A DNA stretch of 41,083 bases, taken from positions 290,663 through 331,745 of the forward strand of contig NW_003149269.1 of NCBI RefSeq assembly GCF_000003605.2. Direction: 5' to 3'. The stretch comes from Saccoglossus kowalevskii (Eukaryota; Hemichordata; Enteropneusta; Harrimaniidae). A program made the translations under genes and the position numbers. The notes beneath the pieces were generated by a model. It ran no database searches. It was not told the origin of the DNA and saw only the letters and a program-made list of their open reading frames with translations. This document shows, one piece after another, positions 12,086 through 23,266 of the stretch (its first letter is position 1; every line of letters starts with the position of its first letter).

Positions 12086-14801
12086 AACTTTAGATCAAGT
12101 GACATTACATTACGCCGTATGCAATGGTGTGCATAACAGAACATTTGAAAATGACGTCAGTGGGGGGGACATTGACTTGAAGCCTCCGCGCCAAAATACA
12201 ACTTACGCGGCACGCGTACGAATTTAATATACACATCCATATATTTTACAGGTGTCGTATAGGTCGCATTGGACCCATACGTCTCGCCTCAACAACTAGG
12301 CGGGAAAGATTTTCATCTGTAAAAATTGCACCACGTATCGATGGTGTAAATATCATGACCTGTTGACCACCTTTACTTCCGATTTATCATAACATATCGG
12401 ATATGACGTACACGAATGACATAACCTAACACATAAATCACGAGCACGTGCCATTTCACGCGTTATTTATTTATTTGTCTACATTAATTATCATTAATTT
12501 TCTGTCATATAAATATGATTTGAAGGGGGCAGCATATGAGGGTTTGAATATCGTTAGCATATCGTCAGAATTTTGTCATTCCTTTTGTAAGTAATTTATG
12601 CATGGTTTAAGCAATTGTCTTGAGCTAGGGACTTCGTAAAAAACATGTCCCATTTATTTAGACTAACTCAACTTCGCAATCATAGTCTAGATGCTAACAC
12701 TTGATTTTGGCGAATCGCGCGCTATTCGGGCAGACGACAACACGGTCCACAATTTTGAGTTCAAAGTATTCGTTCTAAGCACAACAACTTTAACAAAATG
12801 GGCCAATTTCAAGTTTGTTTATCTAAATAGTGCATTCATATTTCAAATTGGTAATTGCTACGGCAACTACATTTCTTTAAACGATTCCGATCTATGTTCA
12901 TTTTTGGATTAACTCTTCGAAACTTGCTCCAAAGATATGATGACGTCAAATAATATCATTAAACGCTTCAAACACACAGTCTCGCGGATGTGTCGCTAGA
13001 ATAGCAGCGGACCGTTCAGAGGTTAAAGTTCAAATCAGACACCTAGTGTTTGACTTCTTTCATCGATTGTTTAACGAGCCGTGAGTTAAAAAAATAAAGT
13101 TTACCGCTAAAGTTGTTTAATTTCACATTAAGGGGTCAGCAGGTCGACTAGTTTCACTTCAGTTGTTTACAGAATGAAAGTTATTTATCTAATCAATCAT
13201 TCACATTACATGGTTGCAATCACTCTCTAACTATTTCGCATAGTGCGGACACTATTTCGTCGTCATGCACACTGCGCATGTCAGATATTTTCAAAATGGC
13301 GCCGCCGGCGGGCGTAAATTTACGCATTTCACTTTTCAGTGTTTGCGAGGAGTTTTGGAGATTAAAACGGCTATGTGTTGCCAACACTTTTTAAAAATCT
13401 TCCAATCACTAAAATTATAATATATATATGATGTTTGGAATGCAACGCACCCGCCATTAATTTACTCACCGCGACACTTCATGCTTTAGACTAATATCAT
13501 TACATTCAGATGTATTGTATGGCGTGCTTTTTTTAATTCTATATATTTTTCATATTTTTTTCATATTTTGTAATTGTTTGTTATTACATGAGTATTTTTA
13601 GTACGTTCATCTTATTAGTGGGATTTCGCGATCAGCTAACCTTAAAAAAACAGCAAAATTTTAATAAATTAAAATATAAAATAAAATATATGAAAATGAA
13701 TAATTACATTTAAAAAATGAAAACTAAATCGTATGAATGATCTTATTTTAATCCTGTTGGGTTAGGATAAAACTGCCCACCTATTGATTGGTCGATTTCT
13801 GTCATTTGCATAATTTAATTGAATAATAAATAATAAATAGTCACATCATCTTTATTCAAGATTTTCTGACTTCATACGCCGAGTTGGGTCAATTACAGCT
13901 AAAATAAAAACAAAAGAAATTCAAGAAAACAACATGGCTTCCCACCGAAGAAAGAGTTCAATAATTCTTGGCAAACACGTTTATCCTAGATAATCCTGCA
14001 ATTATCGGGAGTGTGAACAAACGACAGAAGAGCCTCACATAAAGAAGCCCCGAAGTTTTTGATCTAACGTATTATTAAAATGTCAATTGACGGACACTCC
14101 TCTGTCCAAACCAAGGTTACGTGGTCATATTTTATTCATGTCGTCACGTGCCCATATTCGTCCTTGGCAGACTACACATCCTCACATCATTCCAAACCAT
14201 AAATGGAACGTAACATTATTCTACAGGGATGGTAGGCTAGACAAACAGTAACCAGTCTGACAAGGAAAGAGGACGATCACCTCTGTCAATACATGGCACG
14301 ACCATCTCCAGGTTCCTTATTTACTCCAAAATATGGGTGCGATAATATCGCGTCTCATTTGGACTGTCTTAGTCTAGCCCTGAATATCGTATGCGATCCA
14401 TGCTATTCAGGTTATCCACAGTCACGTACCCGACTCATTCGGCATTCCCCGCCCGACTGAGATTATCTTGATTTCTGTCGATGGGAGACTCGAACGTTAT
14501 GCGTTAGCGCCCTCTTTCTTCGCCAACATCAATTTCCCCCACTTTTGTTTACTAAGAAATAGTCGGCACCCGTCTCATAATAACCCCTTATCACGAAAGC
14601 CTCATGCATTTTCCCCAGTAACCCGATAATTTAAAAAAATGAGTGTCACATGACCGCGCGGACAACAAACTAACAATAACTGTAACAATAAAAGTATTTA
14701 AATACAGTTTTGCTGGAAGATACACACCTTCCATTTACACGTCATTTCCGCCTCGTTTATTAGCAAACTCGTATTCTATAAGTGGTATGGACACGTGTAC
14801 A
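12086..14801. other. Spacer, no gene recognised; one CpG-rich promoter-like spot
   Basis: No recognisable coding exon in 2.7 kb. Around 13,270-13,330 a TGCGCATG motif precedes AAAATGGCGCCGCC (NRF1-like plus YY1-like). An ATG there opens a frame of only about 32 codons with a possible GTAAAT donor. This looks like an unassigned promoter or first exon, or chance. The tract 13,500-13,760 is very AT-rich. Confidence 0.4.
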
Positions 14802-15082
14802 TTAAAGGGCGGTAGCCGTCGCGCTGCGCATGTGCAACATTGATTTTCCAACAATCCAATGTGCTCTTCTAATGAAAGTATGATGTAGGATCTGGGCGCG
14901 ACTTGCACTAATTTTCGCCGGTGACTCCTTCGATACTTTCCAAGCACCTAAAAAATACCCAATTAAAGCTTGGTAACAAACCCAGTTTGTACTTGTTGAT
15001 TTGCGGAACAGTCAAAGTCGCCATCTTTGTTTACATGAGTCCCAAATATCTCGTGCATGGCGAGATGACTACCGCTCTTTAA
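14802..15082. mobile_element. 281-bp MITE, upstream of the Hedgehog exon
   Basis: Terminal inverted repeats TTAAAGGGCGGTAGCCGTCG and GATGACTACCGCTCTTTAA. The interior (GCGCGACTTGCACTAATTTT, GTGACTCCTTCGATAC) is found in reverse orientation in the element at 18,363-18,657. It ends about 230 bp before the splice acceptor of the Hedgehog exon. Confidence 0.88.
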
Positions 15083-15310
15083 TTGTACCTGTAACTATAT
15101 TAACCCGGGCCAACCCATGGCTGAGTCAATGAAATCAATCGTAACTCCAGGAAAGTCGTCCACTAACTTGGGTCCAAGTATTTATGTTAAAACATAATGT
15201 GATTGGTCTCAAAACCAGTGAAACAAAGAAGGCGACATCCGACTGGTCGTCTTGTAGATAATTGTCTTCATGTTTAACTTACTAACGTGTCTTGTTTACT
15301 GTGTTTTCAG

Positions 15311-15984
15311 AAAGTTCACTGGCCGCTAAATCTGGAAGCTGTTTTCCCGGCGACGCCACAGTCACTCTGGAAAATGGACTGACGAAGAGTTTGGACCAAC
15401 TTACTATTGGAGAAAAAGTTATGGCCGTGAACGAGGATGGAACAATCGTTTACAGTGACGTCATCATGATGATGGACAGTAAACCCAATAGACGGCAGCG
15501 TTTTCATGTGATTGAAACAGAGGATGGACAGAAGTTGACTCTTACTCCTCAGCATCTTGTCTACGCGAGTCGTTCGAATGTGACCTTTGACCCCGGCTCT
15601 GTGTCTCCAGTTTATGCCGCAGATGTTGAACTCGGGCATTATGTGTATACATCGCACGATAGGGGGCGCTATTCATCCATAAAGCCAGCTAAAGTAATTA
15701 CAATATCGTCAGTTGAAAACGTTGGCGTGTACGCGCCGCTCACCCGGGAAGGGACGATAATTATAAACAACATTGTAGCATCATGTTATGCAATGGTAAA
15801 CCACAACATTGCGCAGTTTGCGTTTGGACCAATTCGTTTCTTACATGATGTCTCCTCCCATATATGGAGAATGGTTGCGACCACGTCGACAGAGGGCGTT
15901 CACTGGTATCCGTACCTGCTTTACACGTTCGCAGGGCCATTCCTCAGTGAACACCTGGTACACGCAGATGGAATTTCTGTCTGA
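15311..15984 (+). CDS. hh: Hedgehog, terminal coding exon (Hint autoprocessing domain and C-terminal region)
   Basis: This is the last coding exon of a Hedgehog precursor: 223 residues ending in TGA at 15,982. A GTGTTTTCAG acceptor precedes it, and the exon starts in phase 1 within a Glu codon. The peptide opens ESSLAAKSGS and the processing Cys follows (codon 15,340-15,342, motif CFPGDATV). In this family the Hint domain cleaves at that Cys and transfers cholesterol to the N-terminal signal. Expected active-site residues are present: Asp at 15,475-15,477 (MMMD), Thr and His of TPQH at 15,544-15,555, and Cys of ASCYA at 15,784-15,786. The block GVYAPLTREGTIIINN is typical. The C-terminal region with HWYPYLLY fits the sterol-recognition part. 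The residue before the Cys is Ser instead of the usual Gly. Exons for the signal peptide and signalling domain were not found in the 15.3 kb upstream. Confidence 0.96.
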
Positions 15985-17324
15985 ATTGAATCGCTCCGCA
16001 GCAAACGGTTTGAATTCTGCATCACCAGAGGGCGCAATTCACTGGATCGAATACGTCACTGGTGGGCTGGCAGGGGAACGCACGTCATTGCACGTCGAGT
16101 GAAAATGATCGCATCCTCGCCACGATGCCACTGTATACGCGTAAAAAAAGAACTAAGCGGCAACGCACCAAGTAATTCAGCAATACCATTTTTAGAAAAT
16201 TGTACAAATATTTTTTTTTTCATACTTAAAAACAAAGTAGACAAAACATGAACGTGAACGTTGGCGAACACAATCAGTAACGTCACGTGATCAGTTCATT
16301 TGCATGTACCTGCTTATTATATGCCAATTTGTCAGCTGTGTATGACTTCAGCTACAGATATAAATCATTGAAAAATAGTTTATTTATATTTTTGTATATT
16401 AGAATTCTGTGTCACGTTTGGCATATCTCCCTATCTATATTATACTTGCTTTTCGTGATTTGGAGCATGCGCATAATATTATATATAAATATATATATGT
16501 ATTATAGAAATATATATATATTTTACACTCGTATTGTAATTGTAGTAATTATACGCAAATTAGATGTACTAGTACTTGATATCAGAAGTGATTTGTTACT
16601 TTTTTGAAGAGAAAGAAAATCAATTGTTGTTTATATTTTGTACACTTCTTATTGACAAATATACTATTTGTCTTTATTGGCATAAATCTACGCATGCGCA
16701 AATGTAGTATTGCCTCGTTATGACTTTATGATATTGGCGCCGCCCCCTGGTAAAAGCGACAATGGTCGTCGTTCTTTCTGAATAGTACGTCACGTGTTTC
16801 AGTGTAGTACGTCATGTATTTCACTTACCGATCTTCCTGTCACCGTTTTGTGTGGTGTATACTATCATTACCCCCGAGTTTTAAAAAAAAATGACCTCAT
16901 GACGTCACAATTTCAATCTAATTGCTTTTCAAAGTTTGATGGTGATAAACATTATTTTCTAATGATTTGTTTTTAAAAAAAATATCGTTCGGCGCCAAAA
17001 TCAATTTTTTAATTGTTTTTTTTTTATCGTGTGAAACCCACATTTCACAGTTCTGAGAAAATATTTATTTATAAGGGAAAAAATTCACGCAAATACCAGT
17101 TCCATAGTTTTTTATTCAGTTTGACCGATGTGCTTGTTTCTGCAAACGGAGGCGAGGTATCGACTTCCGGCATCCAAGAATATATACATGTATATCTTTT
17201 TATGCAAATATTATTTTACTTTCTCCCACACACTTATTTTCAGGGCACATTAGCTGTGACGGCACCTTTCTTTAACTATCAGTGCGAATTGTGTGTTGCG
17301 CTTTTTAAAATAACTTATCATGTC
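15985..17324. other. Hedgehog 3' flank and spacer
   Basis: Probably includes the 3' untranslated region, but no AATAAA was noticed close to the stop codon. A simple AT tract (TATATAAATATATATATG) lies near 16,480-16,530. No other gene recognised. Confidence 0.45.
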
Positions 17325-17545
17325 TATCATTTCAAATCTCGAATGCGAGACGCCATCTTGAACGATTAGTCAATGCTAAAACATTCCAATTTTCCCATGT
17401 TGAATTAGAAATACAACTAGTCAAATTTTGAATGCGGCGCCATCTTGAATCGAATAGCCAACGACAAGCCATTTCAAATTTGGAAACAGGCGCGATCATG
17501 TACTTGAACGGAATAACCAATAACTGGACATTTTAAATTACGACT
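17325..17545. repeat. Degenerate ~65-bp repeat, about three units, with GCCATCTTGAA motifs
   Basis: Units share ATTTCAAATnTnGAATGCG, then CGCCATCTTGAA, then AATAGCCAA or a variant and ACATTnnAA. Two units keep GCCATCTTGAA, a YY1-like site in reverse orientation. Homology between units is moderate. Confidence 0.5.
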
Positions 17546-18362
17546 TACGCCACCAGAGTCGTATATTGAAAACAACAGCTATCTGCATATTCTGAGCTCA
17601 CTAAAAATAAATACAATGTATTACGAACAGTAGACAAAGTGACGTCACAGCTAACAGTCTCATGCATATTCGTGTGGCAAGCCTTTTCATACATCTGCAA
17701 ACACTGTGTCACGTGGTGCTATTGCGTATCAAATAAAACCTAACGCTTTGTGCTTTATACTAGGCGAGTCTGACTCTTTGATGACGTGATCGCACGAGAA
17801 CGACTGCTCCAATCCTCGGGCTCTGCCCTCTAATAATATAATAATGATGCATAAGCATCATGGATGGGTCATTACAAATTCTTGGAGTGGTAAGAACAGA
17901 AGAAGCTACAGAGAATTTGCAAGAAGAAAAAAATATTCCAACAAGATATCTGTGACGCTATCTATTTCAACGGCATTCATGTTACCCATTACGTCATGAA
18001 ATTTCTTCGCCACTAGAGGGCGGCGGGACATATAGAAAAAAGTGTAATTTTCCTCAAGAATCCCATAGCCTATATTTGATGAGTGGTATCATGTGATAAG
18101 AATGTCGTATGAGGGCGCTGTAGAGCTTGAAGTGCACTCACTACACTTGGAAAAAAATGGAGTTGGATTTATAAAAACGAGGGATACAAATGATGGGATT
18201 TTCGTTGAAGGTCTCAAGCGATTTGAAGAAGTAACGCGATTTGCGAGAGGATCACAAAGTGATCACGAACATATATTTCTAAAAATCCCAAATGCAACGA
18301 AATGAGTGAGTATGTGAAAGAATTAGTCAACGTTCGTCTCGTGTTAGCATGGAGCAAATTAC
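17546..18362. other. Spacer, no gene recognised
   Basis: An open frame of 70 codons at 18,093-18,305 (+) is near chance length and has no family resemblance. Nothing else supported. Confidence 0.4.
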
Positions 18363-18657
18363 TTAAAGGTCGGTAGTCCTCGAGCCACGCATGCGCGAGA
18401 TATATGAATCTCATAAAAAACAACTGTTTGACTGTTGCGCAGATCAACGTGTACAAACTGAGACGCTACGACGCTAGGCAGTTTTAAGGTGATTGGGGGG
18501 TATCGAAGGAGTCATTGGCGGTAATTAGTGCAAGTCGCGCCCAGGTCAAACCTCATACGAGTGATTTCTATTAGAAGAGCGCATTTGATTTTGGGAAAAT
18601 CAAAGTTTATCAACATAAATGTTGCACGTGCGCAGCGCGACGACCACCGATCTTTAA
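18363..18657. mobile_element. 295-bp MITE, inverted relative to the copy at 14,802
   Basis: Terminal inverted repeats TTAAAGGTCGGTAGTCCTCG and CGACGACCACCGATCTTTAA. Internal blocks GTATCGAAGGAGTC and AATTAGTGCAAGTCGCGC are the reverse complement of the interior of 14,802-15,082, so the two elements bracket the Hedgehog exon in opposite orientation. Confidence 0.87.
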
Positions 18658-19771
18658 ACTGCCGCATCTTTACGTATCATCGTTTCATTACCTCGAGTTT
18701 AAGAACAAATCTCTTCGCAAATCCAAATACTTTCGTGAAACATTGAGCCACCTTAAAAAACGGCATGGAGTTGATAATTCAGAGGTCATTTTCTTAGTGA
18801 CTCGATCATGACACCAATACAAGTACTACTATATATTTTTATTCAGTTTTATTCCGAACATTATGCAAATTAGGTTAAAATATTGGAAGAAAATATCCCA
18901 AAATTGAATCAGCAGACTTTTATTTTATTTTTTCCTTTGCATCGAAAATTTGACAGTCCTTCCTCAAAAATGAACGTAGAATGTGCTGTGCTGTGAATGT
19001 GACGTGTTCTAAAAGCACACGTACCTCATTAAAAAAAATTCCCGACCCTTGATTTTTAATTATTTTTGCGATTCTTGTTGAAAAGAGTGAATACAAAGAT
19101 TTAGACATGCAGTAATGGCATATATGAATTAAAATATTCACTGTTTATCATCTATTTAATACCAAACAAGTAAAAAAACTGGAAATTGCATTCCCTACAT
19201 TTGTGTTTAGCTTTTTCTTGAGGGGGTCATTACCCCCTGTGTTTGGTATGTTGTTTGGCTTGACATTTCTTTTAAGTAATCAACAATTTGAATACCACCT
19301 GTATATAAACAATTTGTGGTCGCTATAACGCAAGCCTCACTGAATATTTTAAATTTCCTCCACTAACTTACAACACTTGTAACTAGAGGGCGCAATAAAC
19401 AGAAGCGTAATGTTTATAGGAGAAAGTGATTACAGTGAAAAATCATATCCACTTTCACAAAATGTTTACTCAGCAATTGCCAAAAAATAATAAAAAACAT
19501 TAACATGTACTCAATTAAAGTGTGTCTAATCAGTTTAGATAGTGGCCAATTAGCATATAATAATGGCTTCCAAAATCTCGCAGTGGAAGCATTCAATACA
19601 TAAAAAGACAGAATTCAATACATAAAAAAATAAACAAAGTAGCTGCTTTCTGATTGGTCTGACTGTTTGGTTTTAGGATTGGGTAGCCAATCCAGGTACA
19701 ATCTTGTATCTTCGCATTGACTCGGGTCATGTTGTTTCTGCTTTTATAGTGTTCCATTATCACATCAACTA
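18658..19771. other. Spacer, no gene recognised
   Basis: AT-rich, without recognisable coding exons. A short inverted GAGGGGGTCATTACCCCCT lies near 19,220. Confidence 0.4.
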
Positions 19772-19982
19772 CTGTAAAGGGGTTAATTATTCACTGGGTT
19801 TTAATTTTGCTTATTTCGCTGACTGGCAAATGCGCTAAATTAAAACCCAGTGAATATGTAAAATGGAGCATAGAACACATTATCTAAATGATAAAACCGT
19901 GAATTTAATTAAAACCCACTGAATATGCCTGAAATGCTAAATCAGTGAAATTTAAACCCAGTGAAAATTAGTCATTTTACAG
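19772..19982. mobile_element. MITE with CTGTAAAG...TTTTACAG termini, second copy
   Basis: 211 bp, closely matching 10,028-10,234 throughout (CACTGGGTTTTAATTTTGC, ATGATAAAACCGTGAATTTA). The left flank is TA and the right flank CA, consistent with a TA duplication with one later substitution. Confidence 0.9.
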
Positions 19983-20082
19983 CATTTCAAATAACTTAGG
20001 CCGCATATGCGGGATGACCGCTGCGAAAAAGATCGGGGAATTTTGAAAGCGCGTTAAAATCAAGCGCATTTCTTAACAGATC

Positions 20083-20308
20083 TTAACCCTTTTACCACCC
20101 TCTTTTCATTACAAATGCAAAAAAGTTGTCCCGTTTATAGTCTGCACTTTCTTTCAAAAGATTTTGACAAAAATAGCCAAATTAAAACTGAAAATTTCCT
20201 CAAATGTTGTCTATTGGTTCCAAAATTAGGGTTCATTTGCAGAAATATTGTATAAAAAAAAAAGTACAGAAACATTTGGGCAAAAGAGTCTGGTGGTGAA
20301 AAGGTTAA
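20083..20308. mobile_element. MITE with TTAACCCTTTTACCACC termini
   Basis: 226 bp with inverted ends TTAACCCTTTTACCACC and GGTGGTGAAAAGGTTAA. The interior AAAAATAGCCAAATT and TTGGTTCCAAAATTAGGGTT recurs in diverged copies at 38,284-38,487 and 38,583-38,757. TTAA at both outer ends could be part of the target site. No coding capacity. Confidence 0.85.
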
Positions 20309-20502
20309 CTTGATCGCCTGTTTTTCATTACAAAATTCGGCCACAAGTTAATTGAACAGAAGAAGGCAATAATATGAGAAAATGGAACCCTGTTTGACAA
20401 TTAAAAAAAAAGTTCCTTAGTCTTGGCTATAATTTGCGTCTATATTCAGCATATTCAGTGCTTGATTGAAACAATTGAATCAAATATGGTGTTAACATCA
20501 CT

Positions 20503-20508
20503 TTTATT
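20503..20508 (-). terminator. Polyadenylation signal AATAAA for the coiled-coil gene
   Basis: AATAAA on the minus strand lies about 195 nt downstream of the stop codon of the exon ending at 20,702, a normal distance for a 3' untranslated region. Assignment by position only. Confidence 0.55.
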
Positions 20509-20579
20509 TAAGATGTAAATGGAGGCTCACACTAAAAAAAACATTGTTAACATTTGTATTTTTGATGTGTAATTGTATT

Positions 20580-20665
20580 TAACATGTATGTGAATGTATT
20601 ATGTTGTGTTAGATTATGTGTTATGTTGTTTCAGATTATGTGGTGTGTTGTGTCAGATTATGTAA
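20580..20665. repeat. Short tandem repeat, ~24-bp unit, in the 3' untranslated region
   Basis: About three copies of TGTTGTGTCAGATTATGT-like units lie between the stop codon and the polyadenylation signal of the minus-strand gene. Confidence 0.65.
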
Positions 20666-20701
20666 TATAGAAATGTAATGTAAATGTGTGCAAATTATGT
20701 T

Positions 20702-21972
20702 TTAGTGATGTTGTCGGCGACTGCTAGAATGGCGCTTCTTTTTCTTTTGTTGTTCATGTCCTTGCCTGGTTCTCTCATTGGTATCTGCTTTGGCACGTGC
20801 ACCACTCAAGTTATTGGTTCCAGATTTCAATTTGCTATCAGTCGTTGCACTTGAAGTGGCATTTCCCAACTGATCAGATGAAGCATCCGTAGATTCTTTG
20901 GGAGATAGCATCTTGTTTGTGTCAAAACCATAAGCGCCAATCTGTGTATCCAAGTCGTCTAAGTCCGCACAAGCAGTTGCGCAGTCCAGTTTTGCAGTTG
21001 AGTTATTTTGCTCATCAAAGAGAGAACTGGCTACAGCCCAAGATGTTAGATATTCTGAAGCTTTGGCAAAACTGCTAACCAAAGGATGGCATTTGGTGGC
21101 AGAAGAGGCAGACTGAGAAGGAAAAGATAATTCAGGCTTGTCATTAGATGATCCAGGGTTATTGGATGCACAGCTCACATCAGCAGCAGCAGTAGATGAT
21201 GTCACTGTGTCTTTGGAGGTTGTGCCTTGATGTTCAGTTGGTTTAACATGTACGTTTGTGGCCGGTGTCGAAACCTGTGAATGATCTTGTCTGACTTGTC
21301 TGATTTTTTCCCACCCCTCTCGTGCTGGTTTGCAGAATTCCCTTCTCTTTCCTGCGACAAACTGTTTTGTATGTTGTCTATTCCAAGAATGTGAGTCAGT
21401 TGATTCATCTGAGGCAGCACTCGTCCCACTCGTTGATTCATTTGGTTGACTGATATGTGGTCTTGCCATCGTTACCGTGCTTTCATCAACATACATCAAT
21501 GTAGGAGTTTCTCTCGAACTTTGTGATTGGTTAAAACCGATGTGATTCATTTGTTTCGCAGAACCAGGAGCCCATCTTGACCTGTAGCCTTGGTAACAAG
21601 AAGTGGCAGCGTTTTTTCTACCGGTCCCCTCACTGTCGACCATTCGGTGCAAAGATCGAATCTTTTTCCTCAAGTGCTCAATCTCGACGTGATTTGCATG
21701 ATGAATATTCTCGTGGTGTTGTTTCTCTTCCTCCAATCGTTCAGCCAATCGTTCTTTCTCTAAAAACGATTTATTCAACGATGTTCCTACTTCTTTGAGA
21801 TGTTGTTGCAATTCCTCAACCTGTGCCTGTAGGGCAATGGTACTCATGTTAATTATTCGCTCCCTCTCGCACGAATCAACGATGACTTTTTGTAGATGTT
21901 CATTCTCAGATTTCAAGTGGGAAACAGCTGACGTTACACTCATCATCTTCAAACACCCGGGATTATCTTCAA
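20702..21972 (-). CDS. Coiled-coil protein, last coding exon (same gene as 22,929-23,839)
   Basis: The exon follows an acceptor CTTTTGTTCACAG and begins in phase 2 of a codon, exactly complementing the one-base overhang of the exon at 22,929-23,037 so that the joined codon reads Val. It adds 422 residues before the TAA at 20,702. Residues about 15-105 of this part (SHLKSENEHLQKVIVDSCER onward) form a heptad-rich coiled coil. The rest is Ser/Thr/Asn/Asp-rich and probably disordered, ending in a basic tail (KKKKRHSSSRRQHH). I see no C2H2 zinc fingers, which end vertebrate TAX1BP1. A 3' AATAAA lies at 20,503. Function of this part alone is not recognisable; the nearby SKICH exon suggests a CALCOCO/TAX1BP1-type adaptor. 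Confidence 0.8.
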
Positions 21973-22014
21973 CTGTGAACAAAAGATGAAACAAATAGTA
22001 AATTAGTAGGAAGA

Positions 22015-22262
22015 TTTTTGCTCATTGGTTGTTCTGTTCTAACAACAATGCCCAAGACCAATCAGACAACACTTTACATAAGCAAATTAGTAACTTAGTG
22101 GACTCTAGCAAAACTTTTGCTGATTGGCTACTCCTTCCTAGCCCAATCAGACAACACTTTACTGTGGATAAAACATAAGCAAATCAGTAACTTAGTGGAC
22201 TCTAGTAAAACTTTTGCTGATTGGCTACTCCTTCCTAGCCCAATCAGGGAATACTTTACTTG
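22015..22262. repeat. ~97-bp direct repeats with inverted CCAAT motifs, in an intron
   Basis: GCAAATTAGTAACTTAGTGG at 22,082 recurs at 22,179 with one change, each followed by GATTGGCTACTCCTTCCTAG and CCCAATCAG. A third, weaker copy precedes them from about 22,015. The array lies in the last intron of the minus-strand coiled-coil gene. Confidence 0.85.
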
Positions 22263-22928
22263 ATTACTTAATTAAAAGTAATTCTAATAGACAAGTTTTG
22301 AGTTCCTGTGCGCCTTCTATGGTTGCTAAGCGAATAGACCTTGGAAACAATGTGTAAGCTTAGGCTACTTCTTTGCCAAATTGTTGATAACATTAATAAT
22401 GGGTCACCTGACGGGCTAAATAAATAATAAAAGACTTGTTTTCATTGTGGATATAATTGTACAATGTCTCCATAGAGTGATGCCCCTACTTATCAGACTC
22501 ACAACTCAACTCAACTAAATTAAATCGGTACCTTATATGCTCAAATATGTTACAGCAATTTTGTTTAGACATTGTTCATCTTTACCCTCAATAATAATCT
22601 AACGTCAACAACAATTACTTCAACAAGCATCAACTCTGCCAATGAAATCTCTGTAATATTGATACTACTGTTGTGATAAATAGAAGGTCTTAACATAGCA
22701 TAGGCATTATTATCTTCCTATCATAATGGCATTATGGTAATTAAATGCATACATACAGTGCATTTTACCACAGAAACCATATCCCATGTTTGGAACAGGG
22801 CTGTGTCATTAACTTCCTTTAAAAACGACATTGTGACAATTTAATTCATACACATAAAGTGAATTTTACCACAGAAATCATAGTCCATATTACAAATATA
22901 CTAGTGATTCACTTCCACCAACTCATAC
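22263..22928. other. Remainder of the last intron of the coiled-coil gene
   Basis: Intronic on the minus strand. A loose duplication is visible: CATACATACAGTGCATTTTA near 22,748 and CATACACATAAAGTGAATTT near 22,848, each followed by CCACAGAAA and a CATAT/CATAG segment. No coding exon recognised. Confidence 0.5.
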
Positions 22929-23037
22929 CTTCAATGCACGTTTCTTGAGATCTCTTGGCCACCATGTCTTTGGTAGAAGCAACAACACACTCTTGACGAC
23001 CCCCAACAATCTTTTGTTCAAAATAACCAATATCAGT
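22929..23037 (-). CDS. Coiled-coil protein, small middle exon
   Basis: A 109-nt exon on the minus strand between a strong acceptor (TTTCTTTTTCCAG) and donor GTATGAGT. Read in the phase left by the upstream exon it gives 36 residues without stops (TDIGYFEQKIVGGRQECVVA and 16 more, ending in Ile-Glu) plus one base. That base completes a Val codon with the next exon. The frame agreement on both sides is the main evidence. The peptide is charged and helical in character and I recognise no domain. Confidence 0.78.
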
Positions 23038-23177
23038 CTGGAAAAAGAAAAAAAAAACAATTGTTGATAATTAGTTACCATGACAGGCAAGCAGATTTGT
23101 GAAAATAAGACGGACCGTGTTACTATGAACATTTATTTAGCAATATGTATTTTTCATGTACACTGTTCTCTGAGCCA

Positions 23178-23252
23178 GCACGTGATTCAAATGTGACTTG
23201 TACGTGATTCGCTTGTGACTTGCACGTGATTCGCATGTGACTTGCACGTGAC
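23178..23252. repeat. 22-bp tandem repeat carrying CACGTG E-boxes, in an intron
   Basis: Units GCACGTGATTCAAATGTGAC (plus TT), GTACGTGATTCGCTTGTGAC, GCACGTGATTCGCATGTGAC and a final GCACGTGAC. That is 3.4 copies with an exact 22-bp period, three of the four bearing CACGTG. It lies in the intron just downstream of the donor of the 23,267-23,839 exon. A bHLH-factor role is only a possibility. Confidence 0.9.
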
Positions 23253-23266
23253 TAATGTTTACATAC

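Noticed and set aside
15316-15657. Minus-strand 113-codon frame
   Set aside because: Shadow of the Hedgehog exon on the other strand.
18093-18305. 70-codon plus-strand frame downstream of hh
   Set aside because: Starts next to a repeat, too short, and no family resemblance.
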